DNA of 28,431 nucleotides from CAMLHU01 sp039917855 (GTDB taxonomy: Bacteria; Gemmatimonadota; Gemmatimonadetes; Gemmatimonadales; GWC2-71-9). Each line of letters begins with the position of its first letter. The stretch's first letter is position 1. Below are positions 1 to 6,812 of this stretch, in pieces. The stretch covers positions 1 through 28,431 of the forward strand of contig JBDSIR010000079.1 in the NCBI GenBank assembly GCA_039917855.1, given 5' to 3'. Below the pieces are notes generated by a model that was not told the DNA's origin, did not search any database, and worked only from the letters and a program-made list of their open reading frames with translations. Made by a program: the position numbers and the translations under genes.

Positions 1-621
1 TGTTACATGAGCCAGCACAACCCGGCCGAGCGATCGACGGCCGAATATTTGACGAACATCCTGAAGCAGGGTCACGGGTCGGTGTTCGAGCACTCGACCT
101 ACGTCCTTCTGCTCGAGGGGATCAGCCGGAGCTGTACCCACGAGCTGGTGCGCCACCGCGCCGGCTTCGGGTACAGCCAGCTCTCCCAGCGGTACGTGGA
201 TGAGAGCCGGGCGGCGTACGTGGTCCCTCCCGCGATCATCGGGGACCCGGCCCTCGAAGCGGCGTGGGCTGCGCAGATGGAGTCGGCGCACGCCACCTAC
301 GTCGCCCAGGTCGAGGGATTGATGCAGAGATATGCATCGGTCGAGAACAAGATCCATCGCCGCAAGATGTCGCGCGAGGCGGCCCGGAGCGTGCTGCCCA
401 ACGCCACGGAGACCAAGATCGTGGTGAGCGGGAACCTCCGCGCCTGGCGCACGATGCTCGAACTCCGCCTGGGCGAGGGCGCAGAGCAGGAGATCCGTCG
501 CGTCGCGGTGGCCATCCTGGACGTCCTCAGGGGCCAGGCGCCCGCGCTCTTCGCCGATTTCGAGGTGTACGACGCGCCGGACGGCACCAAAGCGGGACGG
601 GTGGAGTTCCATAAGGTCTGA
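1..621 (+). CDS. thyX: Flavin-dependent thymidylate synthase ThyX, 5' end outside the window
   Basis: ThyX makes dTMP from dUMP using methylenetetrahydrofolate, with FAD and NADPH, as a cytosolic homotetramer. The sequence shows GHGSVFEH, then the signature RHRAGFGYSQLSQRY, and a C-terminal NLRAWRTMLELRL...EIRR block typical of the family. An ATG lies at position 7, but the frame is open to base 1 and the two preceding codons give CYMS, which matches the family's conserved CY-x-S near residue 25. The true start therefore lies upstream of the window. Family members are usually 220-260 residues; 206 are visible. The signature has eight residues between RHR and the following Ser, where the classic form has seven. 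No thyA is visible here. The identification is secure. Confidence 0.95.
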   Translation, partial: CYMSQHNPAERSTAEYLTNILKQGHGSVFEHSTYVLLLEGISRSCTHELVRHRAGFGYSQLSQRYVDESRAAYVVPPAIIGDPALEAAWAAQMESAHATYVAQVEGLMQRYASVENKIHRRKMSREAARSVLPNATETKIVVSGNLRAWRTMLELRLGEGAEQEIRRVAVAILDVLRGQAPALFADFEVYDAPDGTKAGRVEFHKV

Positions 622-626
622 ACGGC

Positions 627-762
627 GTGAGCGGTGAGCAGTGAACGGTGAGCGGGCCCTCGGATGCATCGATCCGTGTGAGCCCGCTCACTTTTTTCCC
701 AGAAATCGGCCCGATCGATGTCCGATGACCTCCCGCTCCCCGCTTACCGCTCACCGCTCACC
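627..762. repeat. Inverted pair of four-unit heptamer arrays
   Basis: Four heptamers of the form GTGAGCG (variants GTGAGCA and GTGAACG) run from 627 to 654 right after thyX. Four reverse-complement heptamers (GCTCCCC, GCTTACC, GCTCACC, GCTCACC) run from 735 to 762. The last unit of the first array forms the left arm of the thyX terminator. The two arrays could instead pair with each other across about 80 bases and enclose that terminator. Confidence 0.8.
648..697 (+). terminator. Intrinsic terminator after thyX
   Basis: GTGAGCGGGC (648-657) pairs perfectly with GCCCGCTCAC (682-691), followed at once by six T (692-697). A second stem inside the loop, CGGAT (661-665) with ATCCG (672-676), stacks on it. 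The outer stem is 10 bp and GC-rich, a textbook rho-independent terminator, and it separates thyX from the next operon. Confidence 0.93.
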
Positions 763-795
763 GGAAAACTCGTCGGACCAATATCGAAAATACTA

Positions 796-824
796 TTGCA
801 CCTTTGTCGGATATTTCTTAGCTT
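796..824 (+). promoter_or_regulatory. Sigma-70-like promoter of the ligase/KamA operon
   Basis: TTGCAC (796-801) is followed by a 17-base spacer and TAGCTT (819-824), within the most AT-rich stretch of this part of the window (about 770-830). Spacing is ideal for a housekeeping sigma factor. Transcription would begin near 831, leaving a leader of about 60 bases before the first ligase gene. Confidence 0.65.
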
Positions 825-854
825 GGAGTCAGCAACTTCTCCGCGATGGTCGGC

Positions 855-878
855 TCGCCTCCGCCAGGCGACTTTTTT
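855..878 (+). terminator. Terminator-like hairpin in the operon leader (possible attenuator)
   Basis: TCGCCT (855-860) and AGGCGA (866-871) form a 6-bp GC-rich stem with a CCGCC loop, followed by C and six T (873-878). It lies between the putative promoter and the start of the first ATP-grasp gene, where an intrinsic terminator would reduce expression unless overridden. The stem is short, so termination efficiency is uncertain. No riboswitch-like fold was recognised upstream of it. Confidence 0.5.
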
Positions 879-891
879 GTAAGAGGATTTT

Positions 892-1989
892 CTGGGAATA
901 CGGATCGGACTGGCATACAATCTCAAACCCGATGCGCCGGCCGCCGTGGCCGGGGCAGGGTCCGATTCCCCCTCCGCCGACCCTCGCGCGCTTCGCTCCG
1001 ACCTCCCCCAGCCTGACCTCTACGCCGAATGGGATGAGCCCGCCACGATCGATGCCGTGGTTGCCGCGCTCGCCACCATCGGCGCAGTGATCCGCCTCGA
1101 AGCCGACCAGCAGTTCCCCGAAAAGCTCCGCGCCGCCCGTCCCGACTTCGTCTTCAACATCGCCGAAGGGCTCTACGGCGTGAATCGCGAGGGACACGTC
1201 CCCGCGATCTGCGAGTTCTACGGGATCCCCTGCCACGCCTCCGACGCGCTGACCCTGGCGCTCTGCCTCCATAAGGGGCGCACCAAGGAGATCCTGGCCC
1301 AGCGCGGTGTCCCGACCGCCCCCTTCGTGGTGGTCACGACCCCTTCCGAGGCCCGGAACGTCTCCCTCCCCTTCCCGCTGTTCGCCAAGCCGGCGTTCGA
1401 GGGGTCGGGCAAGGGGGTCAGCGTGAAGTCGCTGTGCCACCATAGAGGGGAGCTCGTCACCCAGGTCGAGCACCTCCTGGCCACCTACCAGCAGCCGGTG
1501 GTGATCGAGACCTACCTCCCGGGGCAGGAGTTCACGGTGGCAGTGATCGGCAACGGCGATGAGGCGCGCTGTCTCCCGATCGTGGCCTTCCGGTTCGACA
1601 CGCTCCCGCCCGGCGCTCCGCCGATCTATGGATACGAGGCGAAGTGGCTCTGGGATACCCTCGATAACCCGCTCGACATCTTCCAGTGCCCGGCCCAGAT
1701 CCCCGAGGCGTTGGCCGAGGAGATCCGGTCGGCCACATTGGCGGCGTACAAGGCGCTCGACTGCCGTGACTGGTGCCGGATCGACGTCCGATGCGATGCC
1801 TCCGGCGCCCCGATGGTGGTCGAGCTGAACCCGCTCCCCGGCATTCTCCCGAATCCGCTCGACAATTCGTGCGTTCCCAAAGCGGCCCGCGCGATGGGGA
1901 TGAGCTATGACGACCTGCTCCGTACCGTGGCGGACATCGCCTGGCGCCGGATCAGCGGGAAGTCGCTCCTGCGAGAGGCGCACGTATGA
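892..1989 (+). CDS. ATP-grasp ligase, D-Ala-D-Ala ligase-like (first of pair)
   Basis: ATP-grasp ligases join a carboxylate to an amine through an acyl-phosphate. Seen from the chosen start: RIGLAYNLKP at residues 4-13 (first beta strand), FNIAEG about 88-93, glycine-rich KPAFEGSGKG about 166-175, Asp298, and the Mg-binding ELNP with Glu311 and Asn313. The first ATG/GTG/TTG in frame (GTG 946) would remove the first strand, so the start must be earlier. The frame is closed by TAA at 880-882. Candidates are CTG 892, five bases after GAGG (883-886), or ATA 898, which would give a typical MRIGLAYNLKP. Neither is a common start. The stop overlaps the second ligase gene by four bases. The substrate is not readable from sequence; a peptidoglycan Ddl role is less likely given the KamA operon. 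Confidence 0.85.
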   Translation: MGIRIGLAYNLKPDAPAAVAGAGSDSPSADPRALRSDLPQPDLYAEWDEPATIDAVVAALATIGAVIRLEADQQFPEKLRAARPDFVFNIAEGLYGVNREGHVPAICEFYGIPCHASDALTLALCLHKGRTKEILAQRGVPTAPFVVVTTPSEARNVSLPFPLFAKPAFEGSGKGVSVKSLCHHRGELVTQVEHLLATYQQPVVIETYLPGQEFTVAVIGNGDEARCLPIVAFRFDTLPPGAPPIYGYEAKWLWDTLDNPLDIFQCPAQIPEALAEEIRSATLAAYKALDCRDWCRIDVRCDASGAPMVVELNPLPGILPNPLDNSCVPKAARAMGMSYDDLLRTVADIAWRRISGKSLLREAHV

Positions 1990-2993
1990 AAACGGTCATC
2001 CTCTATGATCCGGGCGGTCCGCACTGGGACAAGAAGGACGTGGCCCAGGTCGCGGAGAGCGCGGAGGACATCCGCGACTGCCTCAAGGCCAAGGGATACC
2101 AGGTGGCCCTGCTGCCGATCCGTCTGGGCGACTTCTCCTGGATCCCCAAGGCGCGGCGCGCCGATGTGATCTTCAATCTGTGCGAAGGGCTCGACGGTCA
2201 CTCGAAGTACGAGGACTACGTCGTCGGGACGCTGGAGCTCCTGGGGGTGCCATATACCGGCTGCCGCCAGTGGCCAGTGACCATCTGCCACCGCAAGCAC
2301 GTGGCCAACACCCTGATGGAAGCGGCGGGGATCCCCATTCCCCGGTTCGTGCTGGCCCAGGCCAACAGCCGCATCCCCATGGACTTCCCGCTCCCCGCCA
2401 TCGTCAAGCCGGCGGCCGAGGACGCTTCCCTCGGCATCGACGCCGGGGCGGTCTGCACCAGCCGCCGGAGCCTCAAGAAGCGGCTCGCCGAGCAGCTGGA
2501 GCAGTGGGATGAGGTGCTCATTCAACAGTATGTGCCCGGCCGGGAGTTCAACGTCGGGTTCGTCGGCAAGGAAGTGCTCCCGATGTCGGAGATCTGCTTC
2601 GACAACATGCCCGAGGGGAGCTGGCCGGTGCTCACCTACGCCGCCAAGTGGGACGAGGGGAGCCCCGAAGACCTGGGTTCGATCCCCGTCTGCCCGGCCG
2701 AAGTGAACGCCGAGACCGCACGTCGGATCGTCGCGGTGGCGCGCCATGCGTGGGAACTGGTGTCGGGGGGAGAGGGGTACGGCCGAGTGGATCTCCGACT
2801 CGACCCCGAAGGGCGCCCCTGGGTGCTTGAGGTGAATCCGAATCCTGATCTGTCCGATAACGCCGGGCTTGCCCGGATGGGGCGGGCCGTCGGGATGGAC
2901 TATGCCGACCTGCTCCTCAAGATCGTCGACGAATCGATGCACCGGGCACTCTCGCGCACGGCCGCCGTCGCATTGACCCAAGAGGTGGCGTGA
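1986..2993 (+). CDS. ATP-grasp ligase, D-Ala-D-Ala ligase-like (second of pair)
   Basis: This is a second, clearly divergent ATP-grasp ligase of 335 residues. Seen: FNLCEG at 63-68, Lys141 in IVKPAAEDASLG, the adenine-side strand VLIQQYVPGREF about 177-188, Asp269 in GRVDLRLD, and EVNPNP with Glu282 and Asn284 as metal ligands. The core is complete, so it should be catalytic. Its ATG overlaps the stop of the first ligase (ATGA) and its own stop overlaps the acetyltransferase start (GTGA), which implies translational coupling and a shared job. Two non-identical ligases in tandem suggest two successive amide bonds or a heteromeric ligase; that is inference. The annotation 'D-alanine-D-alanine ligase' should not be taken literally. 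Confidence 0.88.
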   Translation: MKTVILYDPGGPHWDKKDVAQVAESAEDIRDCLKAKGYQVALLPIRLGDFSWIPKARRADVIFNLCEGLDGHSKYEDYVVGTLELLGVPYTGCRQWPVTICHRKHVANTLMEAAGIPIPRFVLAQANSRIPMDFPLPAIVKPAAEDASLGIDAGAVCTSRRSLKKRLAEQLEQWDEVLIQQYVPGREFNVGFVGKEVLPMSEICFDNMPEGSWPVLTYAAKWDEGSPEDLGSIPVCPAEVNAETARRIVAVARHAWELVSGGEGYGRVDLRLDPEGRPWVLEVNPNPDLSDNAGLARMGRAVGMDYADLLLKIVDESMHRALSRTAAVALTQEVA

Positions 2994-3493
2994 GCGCTGG
3001 GGTGACCGCGAAGACCCTCCTCCGTCCGCTGCAGGCGTCGGACCGGAGTGAGCTGGAGCGGATCACCCGCGCGGTGGGGGTGTTCAAGGAGTATGAGATC
3101 CCGGTGGCGCTCGAGGTGTTCGACGCTGCGATCAAGCCGGGGCAGCAGGATTACGAAGCGATGGCGGCGGAGGTGGAGGGGCGGTTCGCAGGGTGGGCGG
3201 CGTGGGGACGGCGTCCCTGCGCCGAGGGCACCTGGGACCTGTATTGGATCGCGGTCGACCCGGCGCTGCATGGCGCGGGGGTCGGCTCCACGATCCTGGA
3301 AGATCTGGAGCTGCGCCTCCGGGGGCGCGCTCGATTGCTCGTGGTGGAGACGGGGGGCCGTTCGGCGTATGACGCCACGCGGGCCTTCTACCTGGCCAAA
3401 GGCTATGAGGTGGCCGCCACCATCCCGGACCTGTATGCCCCTGGCGATGCCCAGGTCATACTGACCAAGCGGTTCACCCCATCTCAGGTCTGA
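2990..3493 (+). CDS. GNAT family N-acetyltransferase in the KamA operon
   Basis: This 167-residue single-domain GNAT protein should transfer an acyl group from acyl-CoA to an amine. The acetyl-CoA loop is HGAGVGS at residues 94-100, preceded by the strand LYWIAVDP and followed by helix TILEDLEL. The C-terminal FYLAKGYEVAATIPD block is typical of the fold. The GTG start overlaps the previous stop by four bases, and kamA begins 14 bases after its stop. In archaea and some bacteria a lysine 2,3-aminomutase (AblA) pairs with an acetyltransferase (AblB) to make the osmolyte N-epsilon-acetyl-beta-lysine. By analogy this protein may acylate beta-lysine or its amide, although it is shorter than AblB. 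The substrate is inferred from context only. Confidence 0.85.
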   Translation: MSAGVTAKTLLRPLQASDRSELERITRAVGVFKEYEIPVALEVFDAAIKPGQQDYEAMAAEVEGRFAGWAAWGRRPCAEGTWDLYWIAVDPALHGAGVGSTILEDLELRLRGRARLLVVETGGRSAYDATRAFYLAKGYEVAATIPDLYAPGDAQVILTKRFTPSQV

Positions 3494-3507
3494 CGGAGAC
3501 CTCCCGT

Positions 3508-4686
3508 ATGGCGTCTACCTGGCAGGAAATCCTCAAGGAACGCTCCATCCAGTCGCTCGAGGCGCTGTCCGCCCGGTTCGGGGCGGAGCACGTCGGCGAC
3601 ATCGAGCGGCTGAAGCAGGCGGTGGAGAACTTCGAGTTCCGCATCTCCCCCGCCATGCTCGACCTCATCGAGGAGCCCGGCGACCCGATCTGGAACCAGT
3701 ACGTCCCCACGATGGCCGAGCTGGACATCAAGGACGGGATCGTCGATTCGCTCAACGAGGACGCCGACTCGCCGGTGCCGAATATCACGCACCGGTATCC
3801 GGACCGCGCGCTCTTCCTGGTCTCCCCGGTGTGCGCCAGCTACTGCCGCTTCTGCACTCGGCGGCGGAAGGTGGGCGACCCCGAGAAGATCCCGATGAGC
3901 CAGTTCGAGTCGGCGTTCCAGTATCTCGAGCAGCACACCGAGATCCGCGACGTGATCATGAGCGGTGGCGACCCGCTGCTGCTCAATGAGCGGCGGCTCG
4001 ACATGATCCTGACCCGGCTCCGGAGCATCAAGCACATCGAGATCATCCGCATCGGGAGCCGGGTGCCCTGCCACCTGCCAGAGCGGATCACGCCTGAGCT
4101 TTGCGATACGCTCCGGAAGTACCATCCGCTCTGGATCAATACCCACTTCAACCACCCCCGGGAGCTCACTCCGGCGGCAGTGAAGGCGCTCGGCATGCTG
4201 GCCGACGCGGGGATCCCCCTCGGCTGCCAGACCGTGCTGCTCAAGGGAGTGAACGACTCCCCGGTGATCATGAAGGAGCTGATGCACAAGCTGATGCTGG
4301 CCCGGGTGCGGCCGTACTACATCTACATGGCCGACCAGGTGGCCGGGGCGGAGCACTTCCGCACCACCGTGCAGACGGGGATCCGGATCATGGAGTCGCT
4401 CCGGGGCTGGACCTCGGGGCTGGCCAACCCGACCTTCGTGATCGATGCCCCCGGGGGCGGTGGGAAGATCCCGCTACTGCCCGAGTACGTGGAGTCGATG
4501 AACGAGGACGAGGTGGTGCTCCGGAACTACCGCGGCGAGCGCTACGTGTACAAGCAGCCTGCGCCCGATCAGAAGCGGCTCTCCATCGGTGATCCCGAGT
4601 ACCTGTTCCAGCCGTCGATGCAGCCGAAGAAGGCGCGGAAGCGGGTGGGCAAGGTCAAGGTCGCGGCGAAGAGGAAAAGCGCGTGA
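3508..4686 (+). CDS. kamA: Lysine 2,3-aminomutase (KamA family radical SAM)
   Basis: KamA moves the alpha-amino group of lysine to the beta carbon, using a 4Fe-4S cluster, S-adenosylmethionine and PLP. The cluster motif CX3CX2C is Cys109, Cys113 and Cys116 (CASYCRFC). The PLP lysine is Lys320 in DAPGGGGK. The two acidic residues that hold the substrate side-chain amine in the clostridial enzyme (Asp293 and Asp330) correspond to Asp276 in MADQVAG and Asp313 in VIDAPGG. Glutamate 2,3-aminomutases replace these, so lysine is the expected substrate. At 392 residues it is KamA-sized, larger than the EF-P enzyme EpmB, and ends in a Lys/Arg-rich tail. The ATG at 3508 has GGAG upstream. It is the last gene of the operon. 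Confidence 0.93.
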   Translation: MASTWQEILKERSIQSLEALSARFGAEHVGDIERLKQAVENFEFRISPAMLDLIEEPGDPIWNQYVPTMAELDIKDGIVDSLNEDADSPVPNITHRYPDRALFLVSPVCASYCRFCTRRRKVGDPEKIPMSQFESAFQYLEQHTEIRDVIMSGGDPLLLNERRLDMILTRLRSIKHIEIIRIGSRVPCHLPERITPELCDTLRKYHPLWINTHFNHPRELTPAAVKALGMLADAGIPLGCQTVLLKGVNDSPVIMKELMHKLMLARVRPYYIYMADQVAGAEHFRTTVQTGIRIMESLRGWTSGLANPTFVIDAPGGGGKIPLLPEYVESMNEDEVVLRNYRGERYVYKQPAPDQKRLSIGDPEYLFQPSMQPKKARKRVGKVKVAAKRKSA

Positions 4687-4690
4687 AGAG

Positions 4691-4722
4691 GTAGGAAGGT
4701 ACGAGGGTAGGAAGGTAGGAAG
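4691..4722 (+). repeat. Four-unit octamer array before the kamA terminator
   Basis: The units are GTAGGAAG, GTACGAGG, GTAGGAAG and GTAGGAAG, back to back from shortly after the kamA stop. The last base of the array starts the left arm of the terminator stem. The layout (gene, period-7/8 array, hairpin) is the same as after thyX and after the gene ending at 17470. Confidence 0.85.
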
Positions 4723-4747
4723 GGCTCCGGGAGATCGGGGCCCTTTT
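4722..4747 (+). terminator. Intrinsic terminator after kamA
   Basis: GGGCTCCG (4722-4729) pairs with CGGGGCCC (4736-4743), including one T-G wobble, around a six-base loop, followed by TTTT (4744-4747). It ends the ligase/GNAT/KamA transcription unit. Confidence 0.85.
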
Positions 4748-4807
4748 GCTGTGCAAGCCTGCAGACGCTCCGCATCTCTGTGGTAACCACACCACAAGGA
4801 GTGTCGT

Positions 4808-5368
4808 ATGCACCTGTCGTTGTTCGCGTTGGCCATCACCATCCTGCCGGCCGCCCAGGTCGCCCAACCCCCGCCCGCCCCGGCGCCCACCGAGTCGGTC
4901 GTGGTGCGCCCGGCCGGACGATTGGCGATCCGTCTTGGCCTCCGGACCAGGGGACCCAGTCCCGCCAACGCCGCCCTGACGTTCAGCCGTCTCCTCGGGG
5001 ACCTGCGCGATTCCCTCGGACGGTCCCGCGCCGCAGATCCGGCGCTGCCGATCGAGATCCGCTCGTTGCTGCCTACCGCCAGCGAGGGGGACCGGCGCGG
5101 GAAAGAGTATGAACTCTCGCTCGCCCTCACGCTCGGACCGGACGCGCTCCCCACCTTCCTCCAGGTCCTCGATCATCTGGCCTCGGGCTCGGTGACCGTG
5201 TCCGACCTTCGACTCGGTGCCGAGGGAGAGTTGACGGAGCTGGCGGACCAGATGCTGCAGGCGGCGGCCGACTCCGGGACCGGACCCCCCGCAGTCGGCG
5301 GGACGATCGGGCGGCTCGGGAGGCTTGCCCTGCTCCTCCTGGCGATCCGAAAGGAGGTGAGGCAGTGA
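4808..5368 (+). CDS. Secreted hypothetical protein, possibly divergent SIMPL/DUF541
   Basis: This 186-residue protein has an N-terminal hydrophobic segment (about residues 1-19) resembling a signal peptide with cleavage near AQVAQ, followed by a Pro/Ala-rich linker. The start is supported by AAGGAG seven bases before the ATG. The mature part has a strand-rich opening (SVVVRPAGRLAIRLGLRTRG) and a helix (ANAALTFSRLLGDLRDSL), then further strands and helices. This order resembles SIMPL/DUF541 proteins, periplasmic proteins of poorly defined function, but the resemblance is weak. The C-terminus is basic. It stands alone between two terminators, so it is probably monocistronic. Function unknown. 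Confidence 0.7.
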   Translation: MHLSLFALAITILPAAQVAQPPPAPAPTESVVVRPAGRLAIRLGLRTRGPSPANAALTFSRLLGDLRDSLGRSRAADPALPIEIRSLLPTASEGDRRGKEYELSLALTLGPDALPTFLQVLDHLASGSVTVSDLRLGAEGELTELADQMLQAAADSGTGPPAVGGTIGRLGRLALLLLAIRKEVRQ

Positions 5369-5397
5369 GCCGCCCGCGATGAATCGCGGGCCCACGA

Positions 5398-5423
5398 GGC
5401 CCCGGAGCGATCCGGGGCCTTTT
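5398..5423 (+). terminator. Intrinsic terminator with GNRA tetraloop
   Basis: GGCCCCGGA (5398-5406) and TCCGGGGCC (5411-5419) form a perfect 9-bp stem closed by a GCGA tetraloop, followed by TTTT (5420-5423). A second, smaller palindrome (CCCGCGAT with ATCGCGGG, about 5373-5390) lies just before it. A potential ATG at 5379 for the next gene falls inside this palindrome and would have to be translated through the terminator, so it was not used. Confidence 0.92.
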
Positions 5424-5448
5424 CCTTGCCCTCACCCTCCCCGCCCCG

Positions 5449-5454
5449 TAGCCT
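5449..5454 (+). promoter_or_regulatory. Possible -10 box of a leaderless transcript
   Basis: TAGCCT lies five bases before the ATG at 5460, and no Shine-Dalgarno sequence precedes that ATG. This matches the arrangement seen before 11744 and 22576. No convincing -35 box is visible, so confidence is low. Confidence 0.35.
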
Positions 5455-5459
5455 TGAGT

Positions 5460-6299
5460 ATGCCCATCCCGATGACCCCTGGCCTGGTGGCCGAGCTGGA
5501 ACGCGCTGAGCTCCGGGCGTGGAGCGCCGTGTACCGTCGCGCCCCCTCCTCGGCCGTCGCTGCGTGCGGGATCGGGGCCCGCGACTTCGGCCCCGCCACC
5601 GCGATGTGGATGTCGAAGGTCGACATACTCGCCTGCAATCGGGTCCTCGGACTCGGCCTCACCGGGCCTCCCGACAAGAAGACGATGACTGAGATCGTCA
5701 CGACGTACGAAGAGGCGATGGTCCCCAGCTTCTTCGTCCAGCTCGCCCCCCTCGTCACCGTCGGCCCCACGATCACCGCGGCCGAGGACGTAGGGTTCGC
5801 GCGCTACAACAACTGGGTGCGGCTGGTGCGCGACGTGGCGCCTCCCGGGCCAGCTCCCACCGGCCTCAGGGTGGAAGAGATCGGTCCCGAATACGCCCGC
5901 GATTTCGGCGATGTGGTCTGCGCCGGATTCGGCTGGGACCGCGAGCTCGGCCTGGTGGTGGAAACAATGGTGGGAGCGCCCGGGTGGAAGTGTTACATCG
6001 CGTTCGAAGGGGAGCGCCCGGTCGGGACCGCCGCGATGCTGGTGGACGGCCGGATCGGGTGGTTCGGCTTCGCCGCGAGCCTCCACGAGGGAAGGGGCAA
6101 GGGAGGGCAGTCCGCGCTCATTGCCAGGCGGATCATGGATGCCAAGGTCGCGGGGTGCGAGGTCCTGACCCTGGAGACCGCCGAGCAGTCGCCCGAAAAG
6201 GACGCACCAGGCTATCGGAATGTCCTCCGCGCCGGATTCGAGGTCGGCTATCTCCGCCCCAGCTACATTTACAAGTTCCAGCAACGCGACGAGGCGTGA
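5460..6299 (+). CDS. GNAT-fold acetyltransferase, two-part protein
   Basis: This 279-residue protein has a C-terminal GNAT domain. The acyl-CoA loop is seen in SLHEGRGKGGQSAL (about 207-220), preceded by the strand GRIGWFGFAAS and followed by the helix IARRIMDAKVAGC and strand EVLTLET. Residues 1-130 look like a second, degenerate GNAT-like half (TAMWMSKVD, then VGFARYNNW), an architecture common in such proteins. I chose ATG 5460 because the earlier in-frame ATG (5379) lies inside the upstream terminator region; ATG 5472 is also possible. No Shine-Dalgarno is seen. Substrate unknown. Confidence 0.8.
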   Translation: MPIPMTPGLVAELERAELRAWSAVYRRAPSSAVAACGIGARDFGPATAMWMSKVDILACNRVLGLGLTGPPDKKTMTEIVTTYEEAMVPSFFVQLAPLVTVGPTITAAEDVGFARYNNWVRLVRDVAPPGPAPTGLRVEEIGPEYARDFGDVVCAGFGWDRELGLVVETMVGAPGWKCYIAFEGERPVGTAAMLVDGRIGWFGFAASLHEGRGKGGQSALIARRIMDAKVAGCEVLTLETAEQSPEKDAPGYRNVLRAGFEVGYLRPSYIYKFQQRDEA

Positions 6300-6332
6300 T
6301 CCACCGCGCATAGTTCACCATCAGGAGGTCCT

Positions 6333-6809
6333 ATGTCCACCCTGCACCGCGCCGCGGCGGCGATGCTGTTCATTCTCGCCGCCTGCGCACCCGCCAGCAC
6401 CTCGACCGACACCGCAGCCGACGAACAGGCGATCCGCGGCAGGATCGATTCGTGGAATCAGGCAATTTCAAGCCAGAACGACTCCCTGATCGCGGGTATC
6501 TACGCCGAGGATGCCGTGATGATGCCACCGGCGATGCCACGGATCTCCGGACGCGCCAACATCCGCGATTTCTATGCGCAGGGCTGGGCGATGAAGGGCT
6601 CCCTCACCCTCACGCCCGCCGTCATCCGCGTTTCGGGGGACTGGGCCATCGTGGAGGGGAACTGGACCTGGACGATGCCATCCCCGCAGGGAGAGATCCG
6701 CGACCACGGGAAGTACCTCGAGACCTGGCGGCGTACCGATACGAGCTGGGAAGTGGTCCAGGACATCTGGAACAGCGACATCGCCCCGCCGGTGCCGGCG
6801 GCCAAGTAG
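6333..6809 (+). CDS. Lipoprotein with DUF4440/SnoaL-like domain
   Basis: The 158-residue product starts at an ATG with a strong AGGAGGT site. Residues 1-18 form a lipoprotein signal peptide with lipobox LAAC (Cys18). The mature part follows the DUF4440/SnoaL pattern: an opening helix (DEQAIRGRIDSWNQAI), the short SLIAGIYAEDAVMMPP turn, a helix containing GRANIRDFYAQG, then three strands ending WEVVQDIWNS. This cystatin-like fold binds or transforms small hydrophobic molecules in some members, but most secreted members have no known function. It begins a close-packed run with the VOC, ABM and copper oxidase genes (gaps of 3 and 8 bases, then an overlap), so it may be co-expressed with them. 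Confidence 0.85.
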   Translation: MSTLHRAAAAMLFILAACAPASTSTDTAADEQAIRGRIDSWNQAISSQNDSLIAGIYAEDAVMMPPAMPRISGRANIRDFYAQGWAMKGSLTLTPAVIRVSGDWAIVEGNWTWTMPSPQGEIRDHGKYLETWRRTDTSWEVVQDIWNSDIAPPVPAAK

Positions 6810-6812
6810 CCC

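Noticed and set aside
892..2993. Peptidoglycan D-Ala-D-Ala ligases
   Set aside because: Two divergent ligases coupled to an acetyltransferase and KamA do not fit cell-wall precursor synthesis, and no mur genes are nearby.
3508..4686. EpmB (EF-P lysylation) role for the aminomutase
   Set aside because: The protein is KamA-length with its own ligase/acetyltransferase operon, and no EpmA or efp gene is adjacent. EpmB function cannot be completely excluded.
4691..4722. CRISPR-like array
   Set aside because: Units are 7-8 bp with no spacers, and no cas genes are in the window.
5379..5459. Upstream start for the GNAT protein at 5460
   Set aside because: The ATG lies within a palindrome and the reading would cross a strong terminator; the residues added are Pro/Arg-rich and not typical.
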